NCBI RefSeq assembly: GCF_002929295.1
Contig: NZ_PJIM01000002.1
Coordinates: 1-64,000 of the forward strand
Reading direction: 5' to 3'
DNA: 64,000 nucleotides
From: Arthrobacter sp. SX1312
Lineage (GTDB): Bacteria > Actinomycetota > Actinomycetes > Actinomycetales > Micrococcaceae
Shown: positions 53,609 to 61,100 of the stretch, in pieces
Numbering within the stretch: position 1 is the stretch's first letter
Layout of the letters: each line of letters starts with the position of its first letter
Program-made: the position numbers and the translations under genes
The notes under the pieces: generated by a model
Told to the model about the DNA's origin: nothing
What the model saw: the letters and a program-made list of their open reading frames with translations, nothing else
The model's database searches: none

Positions 53609-53910
53609 CAGGCCTGCATCCTCATGATCTCGTTGAAGGCGTCAACGCCCTTGTTCCGGACGGCCGCGACGAGCTCCAGCGTCACCTGGGCGCGCGTGGA
53701 GGCGAGGGTGGCGTTGTGGATGTCGGTGAGGTCACCGGTGACGGCCTGCACCGAGAGCGCGTTCGAGGCCGACTGCAGGCCCTGGATGTTGTCCACGGCG
53801 GAGGTGAGGGAGGTCGCGAACCCCTCGCCGCCGGTGCCGGACACGGCGCCGGCGGACGGCAGGTAGGAGGTGGCAACGGGCTGGACGGCGCCGATGGCGG
53901 GGACGGGCAT
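53608..53910 (-). CDS. fliE: Flagellar hook-basal body protein FliE
   Basis: 100 residues, the standard FliE size. The C-terminal LTDIHNATLASTRAQVTLELVAAVRNKGVDAFNEIMRMQ is diagnostic. It joins the MS ring to the proximal rod. ATG at 53910; one-base overlaps on both sides with flgC and fliF. Confidence 0.94.
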   Translation of the reverse strand: MPVPAIGAVQPVATSYLPSAGAVSGTGGEGFATSLTSAVDNIQGLQSASNALSVQAVTGDLTDIHNATLASTRAQVTLELVAAVRNKGVDAFNEIMRMQA

Positions 53911-54302
53911 CAGGAGCGTCCGATCTGGAGGGCGGCTTCGTAGGTGGCTTTGGCGCGGTCGACGACGGCGGCGTTGGCCTGGTAGCCGCGCTGCGCCATG
54001 ATGAGCTGCCCCATCTGGGCGCTCATGTCGATGTCGGGGTAGCGGACGTAGCCGTCCGCGTCCGCGAGAGGGTGGGTGGGTTCGTGGACCAGACGGCCCT
54101 CGGCACTGCCGAACTCGGTCCCGGCGACGTACGCGCCCTGTCCGTTCCCGTCGGCGCTCACCGTGATGTAGCGCTGCTGGAAGGCGGCGCCGTCGGTCGA
54201 AGTGACCGTGTTGGCGTTGGCCATGTTGTCCGCGACGGCGTCGAGCCACTTGCGGTGCAGGGTGAGCCCCGTGCCGGAGATTCCGATGGCGTCGAAGGTC
54301 AT
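53910..54302 (-). CDS. flgC: Flagellar proximal rod protein FlgC
   Basis: 130 residues. Rod-family N-terminus DAIGISGTGLTLHRKWLDAVADNMANANTV and C-terminal DIDMSAQMGQLIMAQRGYQANAAVVDRAKATYEAALQIGR. The ATG at 54302 overlaps the flgB stop. Part of the flgB-flgC-fliE start of the long operon. Confidence 0.94.
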   Translation of the reverse strand: MTFDAIGISGTGLTLHRKWLDAVADNMANANTVTSTDGAAFQQRYITVSADGNGQGAYVAGTEFGSAEGRLVHEPTHPLADADGYVRYPDIDMSAQMGQLIMAQRGYQANAAVVDRAKATYEAALQIGRS

Positions 54303-54643
54303 CAGTTGGTCCTCAGTGCGGTGCGGATGCTGGTGAAGGGGCCCTCGACGGCGCGGGCCGCGAACTGGAAGCGCAGCACGGTGTCGATGTTGGAGAGGGT
54401 CTCCGTGTCCATGTTGACGTTGCTGCCGTTGAGCCGGGTGGGTTCGAGGGAGGTGTCGGTGGTGGCCTGCACGCTGCCGTTGCCCATCGACACCGACCGC
54501 GCGAGGGCGTCCTCGAAGCTGACCCGCTGCGCGTGGAAGCCGGGAGTGTTGACGTTGGCGATGTTGTTCGCGGTGACGCGCTGGCGCAGGGCGAGCCCGT
54601 CGAGGGCACTGCGCAGGGCGAGCGAGGACACGGAATCGAGCAC
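54302..54643 (-). CDS. flgB: Flagellar proximal rod protein FlgB
   Basis: 113 residues from GTG 54643. The core LDGLALRQRVTANNIANVNTPGFHAQRVSFEDAL is the rod-family N-terminus, and the C-terminus ends in IDTVLRFQFAARAVEGPFTSI. The GTG is preferred because AAGAAGAGG lies about 10 nt upstream; an in-frame ATG at 54685 would add 14 basic residues with no Shine-Dalgarno. First gene of the long leftward operon, driven by the promoter at 54720-54747. Confidence 0.88.
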   Translation of the reverse strand: MLDSVSSLALRSALDGLALRQRVTANNIANVNTPGFHAQRVSFEDALARSVSMGNGSVQATTDTSLEPTRLNGSNVNMDTETLSNIDTVLRFQFAARAVEGPFTSIRTALRTN

Positions 54644-54719
54644 GGCGGCAGAACCTCTTCTTGCAAGGCTGAGCGGCCGATCCATGGCCTGGGGGTGAGC
54701 GATCCATGCTCACCGGGAA

Positions 54720-54747
54720 CTATCGGTCGTGCCCGTACCTGCCGTTA
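54720..54747 (-). promoter_or_regulatory. Flagellar-type promoter of the flgB operon
   Basis: On the minus strand: CCTAAC (TAAC at 54744-54747), 17-nt spacer, CCGATAG (54720-54726), followed by TTCCCGG. Same boxes and spacing as the fliC promoter. Resembles the sigma-28 form TAAA-N15-GCCGATAA. A GTGAGC/GCTCAC inverted repeat lies just downstream (54696-54714). Confidence 0.65.
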
Positions 54748-54766
54748 GGTACTCGCCGGTGGAACT

Positions 54767-55111
54767 TCAGCCCGTGACGTCGAGGTACACGGCCGACTCC
54801 TGTGCGACTGTCGCTGCACGGACCGATCCGACGGCGCTGCGGTGGCGCCGCAGGGTCTCGGCGTCGGCGGTCAGGCGGGTGAGCACGGCCTGCTGGCGTT
54901 CGCTGATGCGCTGCGCACGCGGAAGGAGCTCGGCGGGGATGGGACCGTCGACCTGCGGCGGTATCCAGCCGGCGAGGACGGCGGTCTGACGCATGAGGTC
55001 GCCTGCCGCGGGGTTTCCCGCGTGGTCGACCACGGAATCGGCCGCGGCCTCCAGTGCGGTTTCGAGCGCGTCGAGAACAGTGGTCCAGGCCGTGAGAGCT
55101 GCGGTAGTCAT
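54767..55111 (-). CDS. Small helical protein in the FliT slot
   Basis: 114 residues, entirely helical in appearance (WTTVLDALETALEAAADSVVDH and LLPRAQRISERQQAVLTRLTADAETLRRHRSAV). It follows fliS by 13 bp at the end of the fliC-fliD-fliS unit, where fliT commonly sits; FliT is a small helical chaperone of the cap protein FliD. No sequence motif proves this. An alternative is an unrelated FlgN-like export chaperone. Confidence 0.6.
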   Translation of the reverse strand: MTTAALTAWTTVLDALETALEAAADSVVDHAGNPAAGDLMRQTAVLAGWIPPQVDGPIPAELLPRAQRISERQQAVLTRLTADAETLRRHRSAVGSVRAATVAQESAVYLDVTG

Positions 55112-55124
55112 CGGACTGTCGGGA

Positions 55125-55589
55125 TCAGCCGACACCGAGCACTCCGAGGGAGCGGGGCGCGTCCTGGCCCTGCTGGAACGCGGGAGTCTGGCCGGTTGGC
55201 TGCGTGTGACCGGCGCGGGCCGCCTCGTGCCACGCCTGACGCAGAGGCTCGAGGATCTCGGCGCACTCCGCGGTCTTCGCGCGGTCCCGCCGGGTGTTGG
55301 CCTCGACCAGGGTCTGCCGTACATAGGTATAGAGGGACAGAAGGCCTGCCGCGCCGTCCCAGATGTCCGTGCGCAGCGAGGACATCAACTCGCCCACGAT
55401 GTCCTGCGCGTGCAGCAGGTTCTCCGAGGCTTGCGTCCACTCCCCCGCCTCCTGGGCGGCACCGGCCCGCGCGAGGTCGAGCAGCAGCCGGTCGTAGAGC
55501 ATGGTCAGTAGCCCCGCGGGGGTCGCCGAGAGGACGGCGTCCTGCACGTACTGCGACCGCTTGGCCTGGTATCCGTTCATCTGCAGCAT
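55125..55589 (-). CDS. fliS: Flagellin export chaperone FliS
   Basis: 154 residues. Family core YQAKRSQYVQDAVLSATPAGLLTMLYDRLLLDLARAGAA and the helix LLHAQDIVGELMSSLRTDIWDGAAGLLSLYTYVRQTL are conserved. The C-terminal 40 residues are a variable tail. FliS binds the C-terminus of flagellin before export. The ATG directly follows the fliD stop (TAGATG); an in-frame ATG nine bases later is an alternative start. Confidence 0.93.
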   Translation of the reverse strand: MLQMNGYQAKRSQYVQDAVLSATPAGLLTMLYDRLLLDLARAGAAQEAGEWTQASENLLHAQDIVGELMSSLRTDIWDGAAGLLSLYTYVRQTLVEANTRRDRAKTAECAEILEPLRQAWHEAARAGHTQPTGQTPAFQQGQDAPRSLGVLGVG

Positions 55590-56963
55590 CTAGAGCCCGC
55601 TTCCGGTCGGGAGGCCTGCCAGCTGGGATGACAGCCAGTCCCCCTGTGATTGGAGTTGTGAGAGCTGGACCTCGAGCGCCGAGTAGGTGCGTTCGAGGGT
55701 CGCGCGGCGCTTCTCGAGCCGGGTGTCCCAGCCGGACACCTGGTCGTTGAGGCTGCGGACCGTCGATTCCTGGCTGGTGATCCGGCGCGTGAGTTCGCCG
55801 TCGTACTTGTCCGAGGCGGCTTTGCCGGCGTCCGCGACCCGCGCGGAGAGCTGGGTGAGGGCGTCCTTAACGACGGCCGGATCCTTCGCAAGCGCGGCGG
55901 CGAACTTCTCGGCGTCGAACTCCACGGTCCCGGAGCGGGTCAGCGTGATACCGAGCTCCGATGTGGACCTGCCGTTGATGGGCGCCGTCGCCGCCGTGAG
56001 CATCGACTGGGTGATCCCACGGACGGCGCTGTCGCCCGTGAACCGGCCCGACGTCGGCGCCGCGCTGGCTGTTGCGCCCGGGGTGACTTTCGTATTGGCG
56101 TCCACGAAGGAGAAGACGCCCCGCAGGGCGTCCACGAGCTCCTTCGCCTTCGTCGACGTGGCCTCGGCATCACGGGAGACCGTCACGGACACCGGTTCGG
56201 TGGTGGTCTTGGCGACGGTCACGGAGACGCCGGGGAGGATGTCCGTGAACGTGTTCGACGACGACGTGACGGTCTGCTCGGCCGCCGTGCCGCCCCAGAG
56301 GACCACCTCGGCGTCCTGCGCAGCGCGGACAGTGGCCGCGCCGGTCTCGGTGAAGAGGTCGGTCGCGGTGCCGGCGGCGACGTCGGCCGCGGTGCCGCGG
56401 AAGACTTCGAAGCCGTGCTCGGCGCCGGGTTCCTGCGCGGTGAACTGGAGCCGATACTGCTGCACGCCGCCGACGGTCCCGGTACTGACCTTCGTGGCGG
56501 TAATCCCGACGTCGGCCTTGTTGACCTGGGCGACGACGTCGTCGAGCGTCCCGGTGGTGGCGAGCTCGGTTGTGGTGCCGTCCTTCGCCCGCAGGGTGAG
56601 CGTGGAGGCCTCCGCGGAGAAGGCCGTCATGGCCGCGGTGACGGAGGACTGGGACTGGGCGAGCTGCCTGACGGTGAAGTCGAGGGTGCCGGCTCCGGCG
56701 GAGGACGTCGCGGTGGCGGTGGCAGCGTCGGAGCTGCTGGCGACCTTGTAGAGGTCGAGGGCTGCGGGCTTCGCGGTCTTGGTGGCGAGCTCGGTCAGGG
56801 AGCTCAAGCGGGTGTTCAGCTGCTGCAGGGCGGTGACGAAGCCCTGCGTCGAGGAGGCCTTCGCTCTCAGGAGCGTCTGCGGGCGGGCTTCCAGCTGCAT
56901 GAGCTGGTTGATCATGTTCGTGGTGTCCAGCCCGCTGGCGATGCCGTCGATGGAGAACGCCAT
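55590..56963 (-). CDS. fliD: Flagellar filament cap protein FliD
   Basis: 457 residues. N-terminal FSIDGIASGLDTTNMINQLMQLEARPQ is the FliD/HAP2 start, GVSVTVAKTTTEPVSVTVSRD belongs to the middle domain, and the C-terminal coiled coil is YDGELTRRITSQESTVRSLNDQV...LERTYSALEVQLSQLQSQGDWLSSQLAGL. It caps the filament and promotes flagellin folding. A GAGAGGTAG ribosome site precedes the ATG. It lies 157 bp after fliC, past a hairpin, and may depend on read-through. Confidence 0.94.
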   Translation of the reverse strand: MAFSIDGIASGLDTTNMINQLMQLEARPQTLLRAKASSTQGFVTALQQLNTRLSSLTELATKTAKPAALDLYKVASSSDAATATATSSAGAGTLDFTVRQLAQSQSSVTAAMTAFSAEASTLTLRAKDGTTTELATTGTLDDVVAQVNKADVGITATKVSTGTVGGVQQYRLQFTAQEPGAEHGFEVFRGTAADVAAGTATDLFTETGAATVRAAQDAEVVLWGGTAAEQTVTSSSNTFTDILPGVSVTVAKTTTEPVSVTVSRDAEATSTKAKELVDALRGVFSFVDANTKVTPGATASAAPTSGRFTGDSAVRGITQSMLTAATAPINGRSTSELGITLTRSGTVEFDAEKFAAALAKDPAVVKDALTQLSARVADAGKAASDKYDGELTRRITSQESTVRSLNDQVSGWDTRLEKRRATLERTYSALEVQLSQLQSQGDWLSSQLAGLPTGSGL

Positions 56964-57050
56964 GGGTCTACCTCTCGGGTGGGGCTGGAAGGTGCTGCTG
57001 ATTCGACTGCAGGTTCATCTGCGAATTCCCCGTGGCTTTTCGCGGCGAAT

Positions 57051-57099
57051 GCACGGCGGCGGGACCTCTCGGTCCAGGATCGGTCCCGCCACCGTGCAC
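57051..57099 (-). terminator. Hairpin after fliC
   Basis: 17-bp stem (57051-57067 with 57083-57099, one mismatch) with a 15-nt loop, about 20-70 nt past the fliC stop. No T-run, so it may attenuate rather than stop transcription into fliD, or protect the fliC 3' end. Confidence 0.55.
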
Positions 57100-57120
57100 T
57101 CTTGCCTACGAACTCACCGT

Positions 57121-57951
57121 CTAGCGGAGGAGCTGAAGGACACCCTGGTTCATCTGGTTGGCCTGCGCGAGCATCGCGGTACCGGCCTGCGAGAGGATGT
57201 TCGAACGGGTGAAGTCCGCCATCTCCTTCGCCATGTCGGTGTCCGTGATGCGGGACTTGGCCGCCGAGAGGTTCTCCTGCGAGACGTTGATGCTGTTGAT
57301 CGCGGACTCGAAGCGGTTCTGCACGGCACCGAGCTCGGAGCGCGACTTGGAAACAGCCGTGATCTGAGTGTCCAGTGCGGCAATCGTCGTCAGGGCGTTC
57401 TCCGCAGAATCGAAGTTCAGGCCGCCAACAGTGGTACCCAGAGTCGAGATATTTGCACCCGTGAGATTGACACCGATCTGATCGTTCGCCGCGGTGCTTC
57501 CTGCACCCACCTGAAAGGTGAGGTCAGCGCTACCGTCGAGAAGCTTGGTGCCGTTGAAGTTCGTCGAGTTGCCGATTCGCGTCAGCTCTTCGGACAGCGC
57601 GGTGACCTCGGCCTTGATCGCGTCGCGTGCATTTGCGTTGTTCGAGTCGTTACCCGACTGCACCGCCAGATCGCGAACACGCTGCAGGATGCTGTGGACC
57701 TCGGTCAGCGCACCTTCAGCGGTCTGGACCACGCTGATGCCGTCCTGGGCGTTGCGGGCTGCAACTCCCAGGCCACCGATCTGCGAGCGCAGGCCCTCGG
57801 AGATCGCCAGGCCGGCGGCGTCGTCGGCTGCACGGTTGATGCGGAGACCGCTGGACAGCTTCTCGAGCGACTTGGACATATCGCCCTGGGTGCTGGAGAG
57901 GTTGCGGTATGCGGTGTTGGCCGCGGTGTTGGTGTTGATCTGGAAACCCAT
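57121..57951 (-). CDS. fliC: Flagellin FliC
   Basis: 276 residues. The conserved N-terminal D0/D1 domain (GFQINTNTAANTAYRNLSSTQGDMSKSLEKLSSGLRINRAADDAAG) and C-terminal D1/D0 domain (SRSELGAVQNRFESAINSINVSQENLSAAKSRITDTDMAKEMADFTR...LQLLR) are intact. The variable centre is only about 60 residues, typical of small Gram-positive flagellins. GGAGG lies 8 nt before the ATG. The ~55-nt leader carries a hairpin and two GGA sites, consistent with CsrA repression. Its base composition is less GC-rich than its neighbours, as in highly expressed genes. Only flagellin gene in the window. Confidence 0.97.
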   Translation of the reverse strand: MGFQINTNTAANTAYRNLSSTQGDMSKSLEKLSSGLRINRAADDAAGLAISEGLRSQIGGLGVAARNAQDGISVVQTAEGALTEVHSILQRVRDLAVQSGNDSNNANARDAIKAEVTALSEELTRIGNSTNFNGTKLLDGSADLTFQVGAGSTAANDQIGVNLTGANISTLGTTVGGLNFDSAENALTTIAALDTQITAVSKSRSELGAVQNRFESAINSINVSQENLSAAKSRITDTDMAKEMADFTRSNILSQAGTAMLAQANQMNQGVLQLLR

Positions 57952-58003
57952 GATGTATTCCTCCGTGAAAGGGTTGCTATCGCAGGCCCATCCATGGGCC
58001 TGC
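57952..58003 (-). promoter_or_regulatory. fliC mRNA leader with CsrA-type sites
   Basis: As RNA the leader begins with a 10-bp stem (58003-57994 with 57991-57982) whose apex reads CAUGGAUG, placing GGA (57991-57993) in the loop. A second pair, GGAGGA (57959-57964), is the Shine-Dalgarno in CACGGAGGAAU. The two GGA sites are about 29 nt apart, within reach of one CsrA dimer. This parallels the Bacillus hag leader. Confidence 0.6.
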
Positions 58004-58011
58004 AACCGTAG

Positions 58012-58039
58012 CTATCGGAAGCGGTCCCACGGAGTGTTA
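58012..58039 (-). promoter_or_regulatory. Flagellar-type promoter of fliC
   Basis: On the minus strand: CCTAAC (TAAC at 58036-58039), 17-nt spacer, CCGATAG (58012-58018). A run of eight A (minus strand, about 58049-58056) lies just upstream and may act as an UP element. Confidence 0.7.
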
Positions 58040-58220
58040 GGAATCCGTCGAACTTTTTTTTCGTGCACGTGTCGCGGCGTGGTCAAACTCAAGGAAGCCC
58101 CAGTTTTCGCCGTGGGTTGGGCCGGAACAGGCCGGATCGGGGATCGGGCCCGCGGGGCGGCCGTAAGCTCGCTGTTCGGTCAGGTGCCTGATCCTGATCC
58201 TGAACGGAAGGAAGTACCGG

Positions 58221-60479
58221 ATGCATGCTGATGCCCGTGTATCCGATGGCGGCAGTGTGACGCGGCCGCAGATCTCCCGGATCCCGGTGATCGTGCTGGT
58301 CACCATCTCGGCGCTGTATGTCGTCGCCCTGCTGCTCGGCGACCTGGTGCGGTTCGACGTCCTCGGCGTGTGGCTCGGCGTCATCGCCGAGCTCTCCGCC
58401 GTCGCCGTGTGCATTGCCGCGGTCCTGAGGACCCGCCTGTCGCGATGGCAGGTAGTGCTCGGAGCCGCGGCCGTGACCGCCTACACCGCAGGCGATGTCT
58501 ACTACCTGTCGACACTTAACGGGCAGCAGGCCCACGACGTCGTCTCGGCCGCGGACGTGGCCTACCTCGCCTTCTACCCCCTGATGCTCGGCGCCCTCGT
58601 CGTGACCGTGCGGAAGCTGAAGGGCGCGGCGTGGCCCCTGCTGCTGGACAGCCTGGTGGGAGCACTGGCCGCCGCATCCCTCATGGCCCTGATCCTCGCG
58701 CCGGTCCTGCGGTCCGGCGCCGGCGGCGGCACGACGTTCGGGATGGTCGTCGTCGTCATCTACCCGCTGCTCGATCTCCTGCTGATCACAGCCGTCGGCG
58801 GCCTGCTGGCCTCCCGCGGGCTCGATCTCGGGCCGCGCTGGCTGGTGCTCGTCGCCGGCCTGATCCTCTTCGCCGCTGCGGACATCGGCTTCGCGCTGGG
58901 CGCGCAGGAGTACGCCGTCGGCTCGATCGTCGACAGCGGGTGGATCCTGGGTATCGTCGCGATCTCCCTGTGGATCGACGGCGTCGCCCGGGCCGGGACG
59001 GCTTTCCGCCACCACGACCGTGGACTGCCCGCCTTCACCACGCTGATGGTGTCCACGACCTCGGCCCTCGCCGTCCTGATCATCGGGTGCCAGATGCCCA
59101 TCTCGCCCCTCGCCCAGGTCCTCGCCGCCCTCACCCTTCTCCTCGCCGCGGCACCCCTCCTCTTCAGGAACCGGCTGCTGGTCACCCTCGCGACCACGGA
59201 CGACCTCACGGGACTGCCGAACCGCCGGGGATTCGTCACGGACCTTCACGGACGCCTGGGCAAGCATCGACCCGGCGCCCTGTTCTTCCTGGACCTCGAC
59301 CGCTTCAAGGACGTCAACGACGCCCTGGGGCACAACGTCGGGGACGCCCTCCTCGTCCAGGTCAGCGAGCGCTTCGCCGGGGCGCTGAGGCATGACGATC
59401 TCCTCGCACGCCTCGGCGGCGACGAGTTCGCGGTGTTCCTCGACGGCCTGTCCCAGAAGGAAGCCCTGATCGTGGCGCGACGACTGGAAGCAGAACTCGC
59501 GGAACCCATCCGGGTCGGGACGGCCTCCCTGAAGATCAGCGTCAGCATCGGTATCGCCCTCACGCCCGAGAACGGCTCGGACATCAGCCTCCTGATGCGG
59601 AAGGCGGACATCGCCATGTTCCGGGCGAAGGCCACCCGCAGCGGACACCATCTCTACAGTTCGATGGACGACGACGGCGGCGCCCGGAAGCTCAGGACCC
59701 TGCAGGAGCTCCGCACGGCTCTGGTCGAGCGGCAGTTCGAACTGCACTACCAGCCCAAGGTGCACCTCTCCGACCACGCCGTGACCAGCGTCGAGGCCCT
59801 GGTCCGGTGGAACCACCCTGTTCTCGGCCAGCTGCCGCCGACGTCGTTCCTCCCCCTGGCGGAGGAAGCCGGCCTCATGCCCCAGCTCTCCGAGCTCGTG
59901 CTCGAGGCCGCAGTGGACCAGGTCTCGCGATGGCATGCCGACGGGCTGGCGATCAGCGTTGCCGTGAACCTGTCCGGGTCGTGCATCCAGCAGTATCTGC
60001 CCCGGCAGATCCTCACCCTCCTCGAGCAGCACAACACGCCGCCGGAGTGCCTCATGCTCGAGATCACCGAGGACATGCTGATGGCCGACCCCGCCCATTC
60101 CGCGAAGATCCTCGCACGCCTTCGCAGCGCCGGTATCCAGATCTCGATCGACGACTTCGGGACCGGTTACAGCTCCCTGGCGTACCTGCGCGACCTTCCC
60201 GCCGACGAGCTGAAGCTGGACCGCTCCTTCATCACCGCGATGCGCACCGACCCACGCGCCGGCGGGCTCGTGGGTTCCATCATCGACCTCGCACACAGCC
60301 TCGACCTGCGGGTGGTCGCCGAAGGAGTCGACAACGGGGAGACACTCGTGGAACTGCGTGCGCTGGGGTGCGATCTGGCCCAGGGCTTCCACTTCGCCAA
60401 GCCGCTGCCGGCCGCGAAGGTGGTCCCCTGGCTCACCAGGCACGCCCGGCCCGCAACGGCCACGAGCGTTCTCGGATGA
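58221..60479 (+). CDS. Membrane GGDEF-EAL c-di-GMP enzyme
   Basis: 752 residues. The N-terminal ~320 residues hold about nine hydrophobic segments (a MASE-like sensor). The GGDEF domain has an intact GGDEF at 399-403 (ARLGGDEFAVF), consistent with diguanylate cyclase activity. The EAL domain has E525-A-L in VEALVRWNHP, EITEDMLM, DDFGTGYSSLAYLRDLPADELKLDRSFI and the loop 6 AEGVD, consistent with phosphodiesterase activity. Both halves look catalytically competent. AAGGAAG precedes the ATG. It is divergent from fliC and upstream of flgN, so it probably couples c-di-GMP to motility; no PilZ protein is in the window. Confidence 0.93.
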   Translation: MHADARVSDGGSVTRPQISRIPVIVLVTISALYVVALLLGDLVRFDVLGVWLGVIAELSAVAVCIAAVLRTRLSRWQVVLGAAAVTAYTAGDVYYLSTLNGQQAHDVVSAADVAYLAFYPLMLGALVVTVRKLKGAAWPLLLDSLVGALAAASLMALILAPVLRSGAGGGTTFGMVVVVIYPLLDLLLITAVGGLLASRGLDLGPRWLVLVAGLILFAAADIGFALGAQEYAVGSIVDSGWILGIVAISLWIDGVARAGTAFRHHDRGLPAFTTLMVSTTSALAVLIIGCQMPISPLAQVLAALTLLLAAAPLLFRNRLLVTLATTDDLTGLPNRRGFVTDLHGRLGKHRPGALFFLDLDRFKDVNDALGHNVGDALLVQVSERFAGALRHDDLLARLGGDEFAVFLDGLSQKEALIVARRLEAELAEPIRVGTASLKISVSIGIALTPENGSDISLLMRKADIAMFRAKATRSGHHLYSSMDDDGGARKLRTLQELRTALVERQFELHYQPKVHLSDHAVTSVEALVRWNHPVLGQLPPTSFLPLAEEAGLMPQLSELVLEAAVDQVSRWHADGLAISVAVNLSGSCIQQYLPRQILTLLEQHNTPPECLMLEITEDMLMADPAHSAKILARLRSAGIQISIDDFGTGYSSLAYLRDLPADELKLDRSFITAMRTDPRAGGLVGSIIDLAHSLDLRVVAEGVDNGETLVELRALGCDLAQGFHFAKPLPAAKVVPWLTRHARPATATSVLG

Positions 60480-60522
60480 GCGCCTGCTGGTAGGTTGTCG
60501 GCGACGCGCCTGACGACAAGCC

Positions 60523-60550
60523 CTTACATCGCTGCAGGCACCGCCGATAG
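60523..60550 (+). promoter_or_regulatory. Flagellar-type promoter of flgN-flgK-flgL-fliW
   Basis: CCTTAC (60522-60527), 16-nt spacer, CCGATAG (60544-60550), followed by TTCTCCCGG. Matches the flbD promoter in box and spacing. Downstream, CTCCCGGT (60553-60560) can pair with ACCGGGGAG (60576-60584), which borders the Shine-Dalgarno. Confidence 0.65.
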
Positions 60551-60595
60551 TTCTCCCGGTTCCACCGTTCGTGGCACCGGGGAGGAGGTAGAACC

Positions 60596-61093
60596 GTGAG
60601 CGCCCAGAATCTGTCGGCACTGCTCTGGCAGGAGCGTGAACTGCTCGAGCTCCTCGTCTTCAAACTCGAGGAGGAACAGCTCCTCCTCACCTCCGGCAGG
60701 ACCCGCTGGCTCCACCACGCCACCCGTGAGGTGGAACAGGTGCTCGAGCGGCTCCGCGACACAGGCCTCGCCCGTGCCGTGCACGCCTCCGGTGTCGCGA
60801 AGGACTGGGGCATCGATGGCACCGCCACCCTCCGTGAGCTGGCCGCAGCAGCCCCCGACGAACCCTGGGGTGAACTGCTGACCGCGCACCTCCAGGCGAT
60901 GACGGTCCTCGTGGCGCAGATCGGCGCGCTGCGCGACAGCAACCAGCTCTTCCTGAAAGCGGCCAGCCGATCCGCCCAGGAGACCCTCGCGGGGATCGGC
61001 ACCGGCACAGGCACATACGCCGCGGACGGCGCTGCGGCCCGCGGTCACCGCCAGGGCCACGCACAACCCACCCTCCTCGACAAGGACATGTAG
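60596..61093 (+). CDS. flgN: FlgN-like flagellar export chaperone
   Basis: 165 residues, largely helical and coiled (LSALLWQERELLELLVFKLEEEQLLLTSG, VEQVLERLRDTGLARAV), then a Gly/Ala-rich tail. FlgN chaperones the junction proteins FlgK and FlgL. The call rests on fold pattern, size and position immediately upstream of flgK. GTG start with GGGGAGGAGG upstream; 7 bp before flgK. Confidence 0.85.
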   Translation: MSAQNLSALLWQERELLELLVFKLEEEQLLLTSGRTRWLHHATREVEQVLERLRDTGLARAVHASGVAKDWGIDGTATLRELAAAAPDEPWGELLTAHLQAMTVLVAQIGALRDSNQLFLKAASRSAQETLAGIGTGTGTYAADGAAARGHRQGHAQPTLLDKDM

Positions 61094-61100
61094 CGCGACG

